A DNA stretch of 64,000 nt from Diphasiastrum complanatum (GCA_029204225.1 CM055111.1:17965019-18029018); one strand, 5' to 3'. Shown: positions 1 through 12,073, numbered from the stretch's first letter. Notes: a model not told the origin generated them from the sequence alone. Numbers and translations are program-made.

Positions 1-1555
1 CACATTGAGGAGCCCGATGTGGATTTGGAGGTACATTAGTCATGTTCTTATCATACACATATTTATATTATTTTTTTCAAAAATAAAACAAATGCTTGTG
101 TAATGTTTCACTCTTGCAGAATAATACATTGATGTCAATGTCTTATAACACGTCGATTGACAACCTTATCAACAAGATAAGAAATATCGATTTTGGATCA
201 TCTTTGGCATTAGACGAAGATCTTTTTGATGATCAAAATGATGTCACTAGTCACTACACACCTCATGATGTGAAAGTTATGAATCTTTCCATTTTGCACG
301 TCACTCACTCCACCACACCTAACATACATCTTTCCATGGAATCTATTCATCCCACGATATCACCACACATAGATTTTATTCATTCCACGACACCTCACAT
401 GGATTCTATCCATCCCACAACACTTCACGCAAATTCTACTATGGATTCTATTCATTCCACGATGTCACCACACATCGATTCTATCTATCTCATGACACCT
501 CACATCGATTATATCCATCCCACGACACCTCACATCGATTCTATCCATCCCACATCACCTCACATACCTTGTGTAGAATCTCCTCTTCTTTCTATGTTTC
601 GTTGCAAGTCTCTTGCAGAACTTGTGAATTGGCATGCTAGTCATCGTTCTTCGGATGAGATCATGAGAGTACCCTCAGACTCTCCTGCATGGAAACACAT
701 TGACAAAGAATATCCATGTTTCGCAAGTGAAACAAGAAATATAATATTTGGACTTGCAACAGACGGGGTTAACCCCTTTCGAAAAATGTCAAGCACGTGG
801 TCTACTTGGCTAGTGGTGTTGGTCAACTATAACATTCCACCTTGGCTAAGCATAAAAAAAGGACATCTCATACTAGCACTTCTAATTCCTGGAAAACATA
901 AAGTAAAAATATGGATATCTACTTTGCACCATTGATTGAGGAACTAGAACTACTATGGAAGGGAGTCCAAGCATATGACATCTCACGTCCACTTCAAGAC
1001 AAAACATTTTTGTTGCGTGCGATGTTAATGTGGACTATGCATGACTTTCCAGGATTGGGCGATTGTTCAGGTGACTATATTTATTTTTTATGCATGCAAT
1101 ATTTATGCTTTAAAAGAATTCTGTAGGTAACACGAATTGGATTTGATTCTTTTAGGTTTTACAACTTTTGGATATCATGCATGTCTCATTTGTGGACCAA
1201 ATATTGATGCTCGCCACTCACGTCATTTAAACAAAGTTGTGTATGAAAATCATCGCAAGTACTTGCATAATGAAAATCATCCATTTAGAAATGCTCATAG
1301 AAGAGGCTTTGGAGGAAGATCAAAGAAAAGAATGCCTCCAAAGAGAATGTCCATGGCCGATTGGCACAAACTTTGGATTGAATCCGAGACTAAGCCAATC
1401 AATGGTATGAAAAGACTGTCCATTTTTCATTGTTTACCATATTGGAATAACCTTTTGATCAATTACTTGCTTGATCCTATGCACATATTAAAAAATGTGG
1501 GTGAATCAATATGGAAACACTTGGTGGGCGACAAAGACAGTTTTTCTGCCAGGCA
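1..1555 (+). pseudogene. CACTA (En/Spm) Tnp2 transposase fragment, copy 1
   Basis: Partial cut-and-paste transposase gene of a CACTA element, cut by the window start. Two exons are visible: 120-1070 (acceptor TTGCAG, donor CAG|GTGACT) and 1156 onward (acceptor TTTTAG). The first encodes a low-complexity N-terminus followed by the Tnp2 core, seen as FGLATDGVNPF, VLVNYNIPPWL and MWTMHDFPGLGDCSG. The second carries the CLICGPN and LPYWNNLL...LLDPMH motifs. It is nearly identical to 16,357-17,877. A single A is missing in the A-run near 907 relative to that copy, which breaks the frame. Unlike copy 2 it keeps the 25 bp at about 1379-1403. At 1555/1556 the sequence switches abruptly to minus-strand copia DNA. 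Confidence 0.88.
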
Positions 1556-3396
1556 GTATTTGCCACCTCGATCTGTTCTGATCTGCTTAACCTTGTTGTC
1601 TGTACATCTCTCAGTCCAATTCACGTATTCTATGAAATTATCAAGTGCTTCAGATTTATTTTGAATAAAATACACTAGCGAATTTACTATAATTATCAAT
1701 GAAGGTTATATAATATTTTGAACCTCCTACTGAGATCATATAGAAAGGCCCACAGATGTCAGAATGCACTAACTCCAGAATCTTGGTCGTTCTGTAGGAG
1801 TCTTTGATGAATGGAGTGCGTGACATCTTTGGATCCATTCAAGGTCCACTTTTTTCAGATGGCATTATAGAGTGTTTCTTTATAATGACTGAGACAACCA
1901 AGACCCATGTTATTGCTCCATGATGGCTTGCTTGGTAAAGTGCCATTGAGTTCATGTGGCAGAGTCTCCTGTGCCACAGAGTGTATGGCGAGTCATCATG
2001 AGTCTGATGCACCTGATCTGCAGGTAGGCGTACCTTCAGATGATATAGATTACCTTTTCTTCTGCCCTGAGCAATCAAAGTACTAGTACTGGCGTCAACC
2101 ACATTGCATGCTTCATCTAAAAATGTCACACGCATTCCTGCATCTGCTATTCTTGCTACAGAAAGCAAGTCTTGCTACAGTGTAGGCATGAACAAAACGT
2201 CTTCGAGTCGTCTGTCTCTGCCATTGGTGTTGAGCCACAGTGAACCAATATCGTTCACTTGATGTTTAGATCCATCTCCAACAACTATGAAACTTGAAGG
2301 ATCTGCACTTATGAAATCAGACATGATTCGTCTTAATGTCATAAAGTGTGAGGTGGATCCTGAATCTAGGATCACCTCATGTGTGTTAGATGTTGACACT
2401 GCACACACGTCTTCACAGATATACGCAGTCGAACAGTTTCTATTCGATCTTTCTTCGCCCATTTTTGAGCTCTTGGGCTCCTCGACATAGGATGAACTGT
2501 TGCTGTTCTCTTGTCTATTCTGTGCTGATTTGTTTCTCGGAATATGCCAGCAATCCACGGACGCACTCAATTTTTGGATTGAGCCATCATGTATCAACCG
2601 TGTGCCCGTCTCTTCTACATCTCACGCAAGTCTTCTTTTCTCCACCTTGCTGCTTCGACCTCCCTTTGCTCTTCCAGTTGCCTTTGCCAGTCCTCTTTGC
2701 TTGCTGATCATGATCCTGCCTCTGATTTGACTCCCTCTTAGGCATAAATTGTTTCTTGGATTTTTCCTTGTTGCTGTAGAGGGCCTGGTCAGAACCATCT
2801 TTGTGATCAAGATGTTCTCTCGCCTCGACTTCCTCTCGAATCTTGACAATCGCCTTTTCGAGGTTCATGGTAGGATCTTTCGCGAGCAGGGTCCTCATTG
2901 TCTAGAATGATCTGGGTAAGGCTCTCAACAGGTAAGTGAGCTGCTTCTCAGCTGACACTGCATTCTTTGCTCCAGAGTTATGTAGTGATAGAAACAAATC
3001 CTTCATCTTCCTTACAAAATAAGTGAGGTCTTTCCCATCCCACTGTAGATTTGTCAGCTGATCTTCTAGCATCATGATTTGACTTCTTGATTTCGTTTGA
3101 AATCTCGTGAGCAATGCATCCCACATCTCCTTAGCTTTGGAGAGTATAGCCAGGTCAAGTGTGAGACTATCTTCAATGGATGAATATAGCAAAGCTACTA
3201 CCTTGTCATTTTTCTCCCTCCACTCGCGTAGCTCTTTGTCTGATGTCATAAGCATCTCTTATGTGCCATCCAACTAGGGAAATAAACCTTCACCATTGAG
3301 TATCAGTGATGTTTTAACTTTCCAGGCTAGAAAGTTAGATCCTGAAGAATCAAGAATTGTATAGATCTTGTTTTGTATGCTGCTGACTGAAGCCAT
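1556..3396 (-). pseudogene. Ty1/copia gag-pol fragment (family 1), truncated in integrase
   Basis: Degenerate retrotransposon polyprotein read leftwards. Gag begins at the ATG at 3396, followed by a TAG in the leader part (near 3270) that is shared with the copy at 56-59 kb. The zinc-knuckle remnant CVRCRRDGHTVDT is near 2600 and the protease motif LDSGSTSHFMT is near 2400. The gag-pre-integrase motif LWHRRLCHMNS is near 1970 and the start of the integrase core (YITFIDNYSK) is near 1670. The frame ends at 1556 inside the integrase (VKQIRTDRGG), where CACTA DNA begins. A patch around 1828-1905 is rearranged relative to the 57.8-kb copy. No RT or RNase H is present. Confidence 0.88.
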
Positions 3397-3496
3397 TGCT
3401 TCTGAAGTCTTTTCTGTTGTTGATGGTTGTTCGTCTGAATGCTTGGCCTTCTGGATCTGATAGCTTCTTGGCTATGTCAAATTATGACAATAGATA

Positions 3497-3509
3497 GGCT
3501 CTGATACCA
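3497..3509 (-). other. tRNA primer-binding site (initiator Met)
   Basis: Read on the minus strand this is TGGTATCAGAGCC, the complement of the 3' end of plant initiator tRNA-Met. It lies 1 nt inside the LTR edge at 3511, so this LTR served as a 5' LTR for the internal region to its left. Confidence 0.85.
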
Positions 3510-3510
3510 C

Positions 3511-4386
3511 TGATGAAAGAGATTGAATGAGTCGCAAATGATTCAATGTGATTCGGATGGAGTTCAGATGCGATCGTTGGTCACTGCTAGCTGAATCACT
3601 CCTACAGTCCTCCAGAATGTAGTCAGGCACTACTGATCTACGTTTATAAATTAATGTAGCGTTCAACAAAGTTTCAACAAACTGCAGAATTAAATGAATG
3701 AGAGAATCAGACATACGAATAACAGCAGATACATTTGCATGTGCACAATGGCTACAAGATTATCTATTGATTTTTTTCTGATTCTTCAAGCACTGCATGC
3801 AGATCCACGTAGTGCGTTGGCATGAGAGAAATACAGTTTTCTCACGAGCGGATGTCTCGCTTACTAGCGGACTTGTGGATATTTGTGGATCCTGATCACA
3901 GGAACTTGTCTCGCACGCAGGCGGACTTCTGTTCTATTTTTGTCTTGATTGCTTACTAGCATCAGACTACTTCATACATCTCTATATATCTGTATATGCT
4001 CTCTCTATCAAGTATCAGCTAGTAAGTATATAGTCGCTCTGTGTAACCTTTTAGATTAGAGTAATTAAATCTACAACTAATCAGAAAATTACAAGAGTGG
4101 CGGATTAGCCACGATTTAGAGTGTATATGCTGACGTCATGCCATCATATCAGACATCTGTACTTCTGGGTACATGTGTGACCTTCACGGTCCTTCATGGA
4201 CCATGAGGGCAAACGTTCTTTTGTGTCGCGTCGTTGGTTTTGTCTATGTTGTCTGACTTTCTCGTGCTGGACCAGAAAAGATTCTCGTTCGCGACTTGCG
4301 TGCTTTGTGTCTCTTGACTTTCGTGTTCGCGAACATTTTCTTCAGGCAGAGGGCTGAAAGCTAGCAAAGCTTTGTAAATAGAAACA
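3511..4386 (-). repeat. LTR of copia family 1 (copy A)
   Basis: About 876 bp, bounded on the plus strand by TGATGAAAG and GAAACA. It aligns along its length with 7,612-8,561 and 59,452-60,344. A PBS abuts the left edge. The sequence to the right (TTTTGTTTCTT) reads as a purine tract AAGAAACAAAA on the minus strand, like a polypurine tract. The LTR is therefore flanked by internal-type sequence on both sides. The right-hand (U3) end carries TTCGCGAA palindromes. Confidence 0.8.
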
Positions 4387-4735
4387 TTTTGTTTCTTGAG
4401 CACATTCACATGAAATTGCTCAAACATGAGATAAAACAAGTAAAGTAAACTTGAACAACACTTTCTTGTTGCTCCTTTGACCTTACTTGAGTCTTTAAAC
4501 ACCTACAAAAACATATTTAAGTTATCTTTTCCACTTGGCTTCCCTTTGATGCTCTTGACTAGCTCTGAATTGCCACCCTTCCTTTTGTGTCATTGAAGCC
4601 CTTCAAGATCAACCTCTTGATCTTGCTCTTGACAATAAAAGTCCTTGACTAAGACCTCTTTTCCAGATCCATTATTTGCTTCCATTCCATGAAAGCCACA
4701 TCCACTTGCATAGCCTCATCTACACAAGAAGATGA
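4387..4735 (-). repeat. Segment right of LTR A, shared with 60,345-60,690
   Basis: Non-LTR sequence immediately right of LTR A that is matched, at about the same identity as the LTR, by the DNA right of LTR C. It starts with a polypurine-tract-like stretch. It may be 3' internal sequence of a second, recombined element. I recognise no protein domain in it. Homology ends at 4735, where another LTR-like sequence begins. Confidence 0.6.
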
Positions 4736-5150
4736 ACCATGAGAGAGATGAAATGCTCCCACGCTTGTAGCCTATTTATAATAGCCTTTTGTCCTATTTG
4801 GATGCTCTTACTCAAGCTTATCAACTTATGGAAGGTTCTAGATCTCTTCCAAACCCTAAATCTAACATGACTAGATTCAATGCATCTATAATAACCAATT
4901 AGAGTAGGTCCAAATTCAACCTTATCAATTTGCCTAAGTTGCCAGAAATTATAAATACACTATTCTTAGCCCTTATTAACTTTATAAAGTCTATGTAGCT
5001 CTAAGATTAAAATACATATTCCTCAAAATTGCCAAATAAACTCAACATGAAAAATCTTAAACTAGGTAGTTGACAATTTTTCACACTCTCTCTTCAACTA
5101 GTTCTACCACACAACTTTGATAGAATGATATCCATTCTAAGTATAGATCT
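4736..5150 (-). mobile_element. LTR and 3' coding tail of a second copia family (fragment)
   Basis: 4736-5084 starts TGAGAGAGATG and ends TTTTTCACA. To its right is CTCTCTCTTCAAC, a polypurine tract on the minus strand. The arrangement matches the intact element at 31,640: a short coding tail (DLYLEWISFYQ...VEERV) runs through the polypurine tract and stops just inside the LTR. The left 125 bp recur at 55,783-55,908. The element to the right is too degraded to follow beyond about 5,150. Confidence 0.55.
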
Positions 5151-5880
5151 TCTTTCTATGGTTTTATAATAGCCTTCATAATTGATATAAAAAATAGTAT
5201 CCACATTGGATGCTTCACTATTTCTTACATCAATTTTACATATCAAGATGTAACTAGAATATGAAGAACCAAATAGAATGTAAATACAATGATTCCTCCA
5301 TACTTCCAACTTTGAACTTTCTAGAAAATAACAGCAAACAAACAATAATTGTGAGTAATCAACCAATGTTTTCATATCTCCTCCATCTTTGTCCTTCCCT
5401 GAAATGTGGGCCACCAAGAAAATTCATGAATGAGCCTCCCATTAGAGGAGTTCCAAGCACCAAAAGGGCTGTTTGTCAAGATGTTTTTATTGACTATTCA
5501 ACTATTCAATGTACATGTGGCCCGATAAAGTTTTTACATGTGTGAAGGAACGTAACGTTGTTTGTCGGTTTGAAAAAATTTGGAGTTTTTTGGTAATATT
5601 TTGAACATTTCAAAACTCCCGCTGGGCAGGGTCTAGAGTTGTGATTTGACAATACCTGTTGCCCGCAAGACTCCTAACTGCCCGACTCTTAAAACTTATG
5701 GTTAGTAGTAATATATTTTGAGCAAATCATAGTTAAACAAACTTACATGTTTTGAAGAGGACCAACCTACAAGAAGCTGCAAAACATCATCTACAACAAC
5801 ATCAGCCATTAAACTACAGATGAGTAGAACAACAATAGATTTTCTAGACATTTTTGATTTTTTTATAGAATCATAATTAA
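5151..5880. other. No recognisable gene
   Basis: AT-rich sequence with short open frames on both strands, none recognised. A 33-bp stretch at 5,440-5,472 recurs inverted at 7,395-7,427, with mismatches in the middle. Confidence 0.5.
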
Positions 5881-5883
5881 TAT

Positions 5884-6610
5884 GTGATCATTCCAATGTA
5901 TTCTACTCGAATAGTAGATCATTTTTGCTTTTTACCTCATCTCCATCCGAGTTCATATAAGAAAGTTATGGCTAATAAAGATTTTGATGATGTGGCATAT
6001 CGCCATGATGTGAGAATAGACCAGTTTGTTTTTACCATAATGCAGATTCTCGCATGGTGTAGATATTCCAATGGATTCTACGTGAAGAGTAGATCTTTTT
6101 TGCTTTTTACTTCATCTCGATCCGAGTTCAAATAAAAAAGTCATGGCTAATCAAAGATTTTGATGTTGTGGCATATCGCCATGACGCGAGAATACACAAG
6201 TGTTTTTTACCAGAATGCAGATCCTCGCGTGGTGGAGATATTCCACATCATCAAATGCCACATCATCAAAAATGCTATATCATGAAATGCTTATCTTGTA
6301 CTATAAATCTTTGATCTACCGTTACTTTCTTATCTGAACTCTGATAGAGATGAGGTCAAAAGCAAAATTGAAGTACTCTTTGCATAGAATATGATGATGT
6401 GGCATATCGCCATGACGTGAGAATAGACAAGTTTTTTTTACTAGAATGCAGATCCTCGCGTGGTGGAGATATTCCACATAATCAAGTGTTGCGTCATCAA
6501 AAGCTTATTTTGTACTTTAATCTTTGATCTACCATAACTTTCTTATCTAAACTCTGATAGAGACGAGGCCAGAAGCAAAATTGATCTACTCTTTGATAGA
6601 ATATGATGGA
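5884..6610. repeat. Imperfect tandem and inverted repeats
   Basis: The motif GGCATATCGCCATGA occurs near 5,994, 6,171 and 6,402, each followed by a conserved stretch with GCAGATCCTCGCGTGGTGGA or a close variant. A second motif, CATCTCCATCCGAGTTCA, occurs directly near 5,940 and 6,113. It occurs inverted near 6,325 and 6,540 (TGAACTCTGATAGAGATGAG). The block can therefore fold back on itself and resembles a decayed MITE or foldback element with internal duplications. Confidence 0.65.
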
Positions 6611-7611
6611 ATGTTTGTATCTTGATTATAATTCTATAAAAATTAAAAGCTTGCATTTTCATTTCATAATTGAGCTCTTTTTAATTTGCATTTTCAAATT
6701 TGAAAAAACATAAAAGCAAAATTCAGACCCAACTTCAAGTTCTCTCTTATTTTAATAATTTAAGGGAAGTGGATTTGAACCTCTAAAAGGTTAAGCCTTG
6801 TCTTCCAAACCCTTAATCTTAAACAACGGAGTGGTTAATCTAATAACAAAGGGAACATCTTACTCAACCAAAAAGCTGGAAACATCAGTACATTATCTAC
6901 AACAATATTAACTATAAATCTAAGAGGGAGCAGAATAACAATAAACATGAACTCTGCGAAAAGCAATCATAGCACCTACAAGAACAAGCCATATAACATC
7001 AATAAAAAGCTGCAAAAGGAGCCCACATTGCTAAAACTTCCTTACAAGGCTCCTCAAAGTCATTCTCAGGATGACTCACAAGTATTCGACAAGCTGACAT
7101 GCAGATTAGTGTGACAACATGACCGAAGAAATCTAAAAGGCTAGAGGTTCTATTTATATAAAACTTCGATCCTTTACACATGAAATTTTGGAGGGAATTT
7201 CTCCCGCTTGTGGCGCGTGCTTTGTTTCTTGGCAGCGTGTTTTGTTTCATGCGCACTGTTAATATACTTCAAAAAATGAGCCAACCACACAACTTAGACG
7301 GTGGGCAGCACCGAAAACTAAGAAAATGAGAAAAGAATCCGGTCATTTTATCATTCTCTCTCTAACATTCTCTTACTAAGGCACGATTTCTTATACAGCC
7401 CTTTTGGAATCAAAAACTCCTCTAATGATTGCCATCTTGCCACAAGATATCATCATCAGTTGATGACTTGACTATGAATGAGTGATATAATGATCCTCCC
7501 TTAGCTTCATTTCCATCAGGAAAACTAGCCAAGAAGACTAGTACAAGTCCAACATCAAAATGATGCAAGACAAGGTAACTAGTTTCACCATATCTTGACA
7601 ATTTGCGCACA
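6611..7611. other. No recognisable gene
   Basis: AT-rich DNA. Short minus-strand open frames at 6,999-7,256 and 7,422-7,610 have no domain I recognise. Confidence 0.5.
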
Positions 7612-8561
7612 TGATGGAAGAGATTGGATGAGTCACAAACGATTCAATGCGAATCGGATGGAGTTCAGATGCGATCGCTGGTCACTGCCATTTGAATCAC
7701 TCCTACAGTCCTCCGGAATATAGTCAGGCACTGCTGATCTACGTTTATAAATTAATGTAGCATTCAACAAAGTTTCAACCGAGGTGCAAAATTAAATGAA
7801 TGAGAGAATCGGACATACGAATAACAGTACATTTGCATTCAAGATCATACATCATAAAAGTGACATGTGCACAATGGCTACAAGATCATCTATTGATTTT
7901 TCTCTGATTCTTCAAGCACTGCATGCATGCAGTGTGTTGACGTGACAGAAATACAGTCCTCTCACGAGTGGATGTCTCGCTTACTAGCGGACTTGTAGAT
8001 CTATGTGGATCCTAACCACAAGAATGTGTCTCGCATGCAGACGGACTTCTGTTCTATATTTTTTGTTTTGATTGCTTACTAGCATCAGACTACTTCATAC
8101 ATTTTTGTATATCTGTATAGCCCTCTCTATCAAGTATCATCTAGTAAGTATATAGTCGCTCTGTGTAACCTTTTAGATTAGAGTAATTAAATCTACAACT
8201 AATCCAAAAAATACAAGATTGACGGATTAGCCGCGACTTACAGTGTATCTGCTGACGTCATGCCATCATATCAAACATCTGTACTTCTGGGAACTTGTGT
8301 GACCTTGTTGGTCCTTCATGGAACATGAGGGCAGAAAAGGTTTCGTGACATTTTTTCGTGTCGCATCGTTGGTTTCGTCTCCGTCGTCTGACTTTCTCGT
8401 GATGGACCTCAAAAGATTCTCGTCCGCCAATCTTTTGTGTTCGTGTCTTCTCGTCAAGTGTTCGCGAATCTTTCGTGCTTCATGTCTCTTGACTTTCGTG
8501 TTCGCGAACATTTTCGTCAAGCAGAGGGCTGAAAGCTAGCAAAGCTTTGTAAATAGAAATA
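7612..8561 (-). repeat. Lone LTR of copia family 1 (copy B)
   Basis: Aligns with the LTRs at 3,511 and 59,452 from TGATGGAAGAG to GAAATA. No PBS, polypurine tract or internal copia sequence adjoins it, so it fits a solo LTR left by LTR-LTR recombination. The 5 bp on either side do not match, so either a target duplication has decayed or an end is truncated. The U3 end has two TTCGCGAA palindromes. Confidence 0.75.
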
Positions 8562-8739
8562 TTTTTCACGAGATCTTTCGTCAGATGTATTGCAAAGGTG
8601 TTATCCATCTTCAAGACCAAAGGCTCGTTACTTGTTTTGCCCAATTCGCCCAGGAACTGCCTTTGCCAATTCCGTCATCGGCTCTTCCTCCAAACCGATT
8701 TGAGGGAAGGGGGCTCGAAGCGATTCAAATTTTAAATCC

Positions 8740-8905
8740 ACGTGGCACTGCCACGCTTAAAAAATCTAGAAAATTGCCATGCGTGGTAGTTTTCCTTACC
8801 AAAAGCTAAATTTTGCCACGCGTGGCAAAAATTCTGAAATTTTTTCTGAAGTTTGCCATGCGTGGCAAATTTTTCCAGCAAGTGAAATTCTGCCACGCCA
8901 TGCCA
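8740..8905. repeat. Cluster of TGCCACGCGTGGCA-type palindromes (left)
   Basis: At least five copies of GCCACG or CGTGGC, often paired as GCCACGCGTGGC. The same motif is clustered at 12,385-12,440. The two clusters bracket the Transposase_24-like gene, as subterminal repeats bracket CACTA transposase genes. No CACTA terminus was found. Confidence 0.5.
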
Positions 8906-9757
8906 ATTTGGGCCCTTTTTGAACTCAAAAAGGGCCTCTTCCTTGCCTAAACATGTTTGCTAATTAGGATTAATTAGCTCATTAATCATCCTATGTGGCA
9001 GTACACCCTGGGTTTATCATGGGTTAACTTCTATTGTAGTAGGCTTCACTTAGGCCTAACATAATATAGCAAGGACAAAAAATTTGTAGCCAAAATTTAA
9101 ATCCAATATAACATCTATTTTTTTAAGGCCTTCAAAATTCATCTTTTTAAGCTTATAATGAGTGAAAAGGGGGCCCGATATTTCCTTGGGCCCCCACTTT
9201 GAAAAAAAAAATTGAAAAAAAAAGGGGGAAAGGGATGGGAGTACATCACCCCCCCATTGTACGCTTGTACCCCCCCTCGGGCCCCTCGCTCTCCCTCTTT
9301 CCCTCGGGGCCAGCTGGCCAGTCGCGGCCCACCCACCCCTCTGGGCTGCTGGCCCTCGTTGAATCGTGTGGCCCGGAGGGCCACACCTAACACCCCCCCT
9401 CCCTCGTTGTCCTGTCAAAGAGGGAGGGGGAAGACCTGGGAGCGCGCGCTCATCGCGCTCCCATCCTTTTCACTCATTCTAAGCTTAAAAGATGAATTTT
9501 GAAGGCCTTGAAAAACGGTTATATTGGTATTTAAAATTTAAATTTGTGCCTTGTCAAATCATTATTACTATGGGTTGAGCAAGTAGAGTTAGAGGAGGGT
9601 TAGAATTTGGAGATCTATTTTACACCATTGGATGTGCCATGTCATATGGACCATTCCATCTCACTTGTCACTCTCTTATTGGTACACATGTCGTCATTAA
9701 CACTAATTATAATTAGTGAAGAGGCCCTTTCTGAGTCCAAAAAGGGCCCTAATGGCA
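8905..9757. repeat. Foldback (MITE-like) element, ~850 bp
   Basis: The outer arms, about 8,910-8,950 and 9,713-9,757, are inverted copies around GGGCCCTTTTTG. The inner arms, about 9,066-9,172 and 9,465-9,580, are inverted copies around AAGGCCTTCAAAATTCATC. The centre (9,240-9,450) is unusually GC-rich for this window and contains short open frames with no recognisable protein. Confidence 0.7.
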
Positions 9758-9862
9758 AACTTTTTTGCAATTCTTTTTAGGGACAAAAAAAAAACCCACG
9801 AAATGAAAAAAGTAGGGGCCTCGACTGCATTTCCAAATAGATTTCGTGAAGAAGAGCTTTGG

Positions 9863-9863
9863 G

Positions 9864-9914
<51 letters not shown>
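9863..9914 (+). repeat. (GA)n microsatellite
   Basis: About 50 bp of nearly pure GA. A second tract with similar flanks (TTTTGTTTGTT...TTCATTGTTTATT) lies at 10,096-10,136, so the two are a local duplication. Confidence 0.95.
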
Positions 9915-9916
<2 letters not shown>

Positions 9917-10090
9917 GAGATAGTTTTGTTTGTTAGTTTTTCATTGTTTATTAGTTTGTTTATTGATTGGTTAGTGAATGATTGTTTATTGTTGGCTTTT
10001 GTAGAAGAAAGCTATGCAATTTTGAAGGAAAGGAGACAATCCAAGCAAATGCATAAGGTATGTTAGGCATTCTAAATTTTGAAGAAAAGC

Positions 10091-10095
<5 letters not shown>

Positions 10096-10136
<41 letters not shown>
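10096..10136 (+). repeat. (GA)n microsatellite, second copy
   Basis: About 40 bp of GA followed by AATAATTTTGTTTGTTTG, matching the flank of the tract at 9,863. Confidence 0.95.
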
Positions 10137-10140
<4 letters not shown>

Positions 10141-10722
10141 ATTTTGTTTGTTTGTTTTTCATTGTTTATTCATGAGATATATTATGCATTCTAAATTTTG
10201 ATGGATTACATTTGAGTCATAAAGTGCATTTTCATAGTATCTAGAACATGGTGAGATTGATGTAACAATGATTAATGATTTTTAATTTAACAATGATTCT
10301 TTGATTCATATTCTAGCAATTATCATTTTGTTGATTGATTTGTAATCTAAAAATGATTTAGATTTCGTTGTTTGCTTTTATAGAGAAAAAGAGAGATGCA
10401 TCTTAGAAGGAATTAAAGATCATCCAAACAATAGATGAGGTATGTTTTTATCATCTTAATTTGATATTTTGTTTGTTTTTTATTGTTTGTATATATTTAC
10501 AACAAATTTATACAAGATGAAATAGAAAAACATAAACAATAAACAATCATTCTATACATAATGAGATAGAGATGATCAAATACAAAAGTTTATATTCATA
10601 ATTAAAAAATGTGTACATATTCGCATCTAATTCATGAAAAGAGCATTGATACTAATACTCTTTTTTTTTTACTTTTGCAAATACTAAAAATACATCAAAT
10701 CTAAGAAGTAATAGTAGGCTTC

Positions 10723-11863
10723 TTAGTCTTCGCTATCCTCTCCCTCATCGTTGTCCGAAGCCGAATCTTGTCCTTCATCTTCGCCTTTGTCCCCTTCATC
10801 TTCATTCTCTTCTTCTCCTTGCTTTCCTCCCGTACTTTCTTCCACAAAGGAAGCGGATGCCCTCTACATACATATTCACAAAACAAATTAATAACTATTA
10901 GCCAAACATGTCATAAAATTGAAATGAAATAAAAATTGTGTATAAAAAATAAGAGAAATACAAATTATATAACAAAAACTTACCCTTGGATGTACGCCTT
11001 GTGCCGCAAGATGATCAACCAAAACACTATAGCCATGGCGATATCCAATATTGTACTCGGCATTTGTATACTTACGTCCATAATCTTCAACCTTCATCAA
11101 CACCAATCGATGATTAGAAAAAAATCAAAAAAAATATTGATAAACAATAAACATATGAAATCCAATTAGCTAAAAGAGAATTGCATACAAATTGGGCATG
11201 CATATTGGCCCTACCTCCCGATCCAAGGTGAGATTGGCCTAAAAGATTAAGCCTTGATTTTGTTGCCTCTCTTTGTTGCTTAAAGCGCTCAGGATTAGGA
11301 TGCTTGGATTCATAAACAACTTTTTCCCAATCTTTTTAAGATGCCCATCCCGGCCTCTTCTTGATTTTACTACAAAATCGTCTTAATAATTGGCGCTTAT
11401 GATAAATATGCGTACACATACTCGTCTTCGCCCATTTGTCATTAAATCGATTTGGTTGTGAAAACTCACGGTACAATATATCAAGTATCTTGTCTTTGTC
11501 CCCTTGGTCTTGTTGCTCCCAAGGGCTAAACAAATCGTGACCAAAGTATTTAAGAGTAAGGTCGTGCAATCTATCGATGATGACCTTACCCCTAATGTCC
11601 ATGATGATGGAATCATCCTCATCAAGGTCATAGAAAATATTCGTGGATTCTTCCGATGGCATGTCTGTCGAAACGAATCCACGATCTTGTTGATTGGATT
11701 CTCCTTCGGAAAGACAAAGGGCTTTTATCCTTTGCCTTTTCTCAGGAGATAGCATAGTATAAAAATCTTGCACTCAATCGGAATCTAATCCCGAGGCTTG
11801 TCCTCTTCCACCGGAAGAGGATCTTGGCCTCCTCCTTGATGCTCCGCTACCACTAGTAGACAT
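10723..11863 (-). pseudogene. En/Spm Transposase_24-like (Ptta type) transposase gene
   Basis: Plant transposon protein read leftwards in three exons: 11,863-11,189 (donor GTATGC), 11,091-10,984 (donor GTAAGT) and 10,863-10,723 (stop TAA). It starts MSTSGSGASRRRPRSS. The KKRPGWAS...DWEKVVYESKHPNP segment followed by EATKSRLNLLGQSHLGSGG resembles the conserved core of plant Transposase_24 (PF03004) proteins (inference from motif shape). Exon 2 carries DYGRKYTNAEYNIGYRHGY and exon 3 an acidic tail ending DNDEGEDSED. In-frame stops near 11,780 and at 11,338 suggest decay, unless extra introns remove them. The last two exons resemble those at 25.0-25.4 and 41.6-42.0 kb. Confidence 0.6.
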
Positions 11864-11931
11864 GACTATTGAGAGAAAGATATGAAGTTGTGAAAAGAAC
11901 TTGGAAAGATATCAAATGTGAAAAATGAATG

Positions 11932-12073
11932 TGTGTGTGTGTGTGTGTGAAAGAGAGAGAGATGTGTGAGAGAGTGAAAAAGAAAAGCAAACTTTTAAAT
12001 GTGTGAAAAATGAAAAGGTGGTGTGAAAGAGTGTGTGAAAGAGAAAGAGAGATTGGAAATTGGAGAGTGAAAG

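Noticed and set aside
2287-2730. Plus-strand frames overlapping the first copia fragment
   Set aside because: Antisense to gag and protease coding sequence.
5884-6610. Possible CRISPR array because of spaced repeats
   Set aside because: Only three diverged units, partly inverted, with long and unequal spacing in plant DNA.
8905-8950. Possible rho-independent terminator hairpin
   Set aside because: Hairpin has a T-run but the context is eukaryotic and it is one arm of a larger foldback repeat.
9056-9502. GC-rich frames on both strands with Gly/Arg/Pro-rich products
   Set aside because: They lie in the core of the foldback element and are open only because of base composition.
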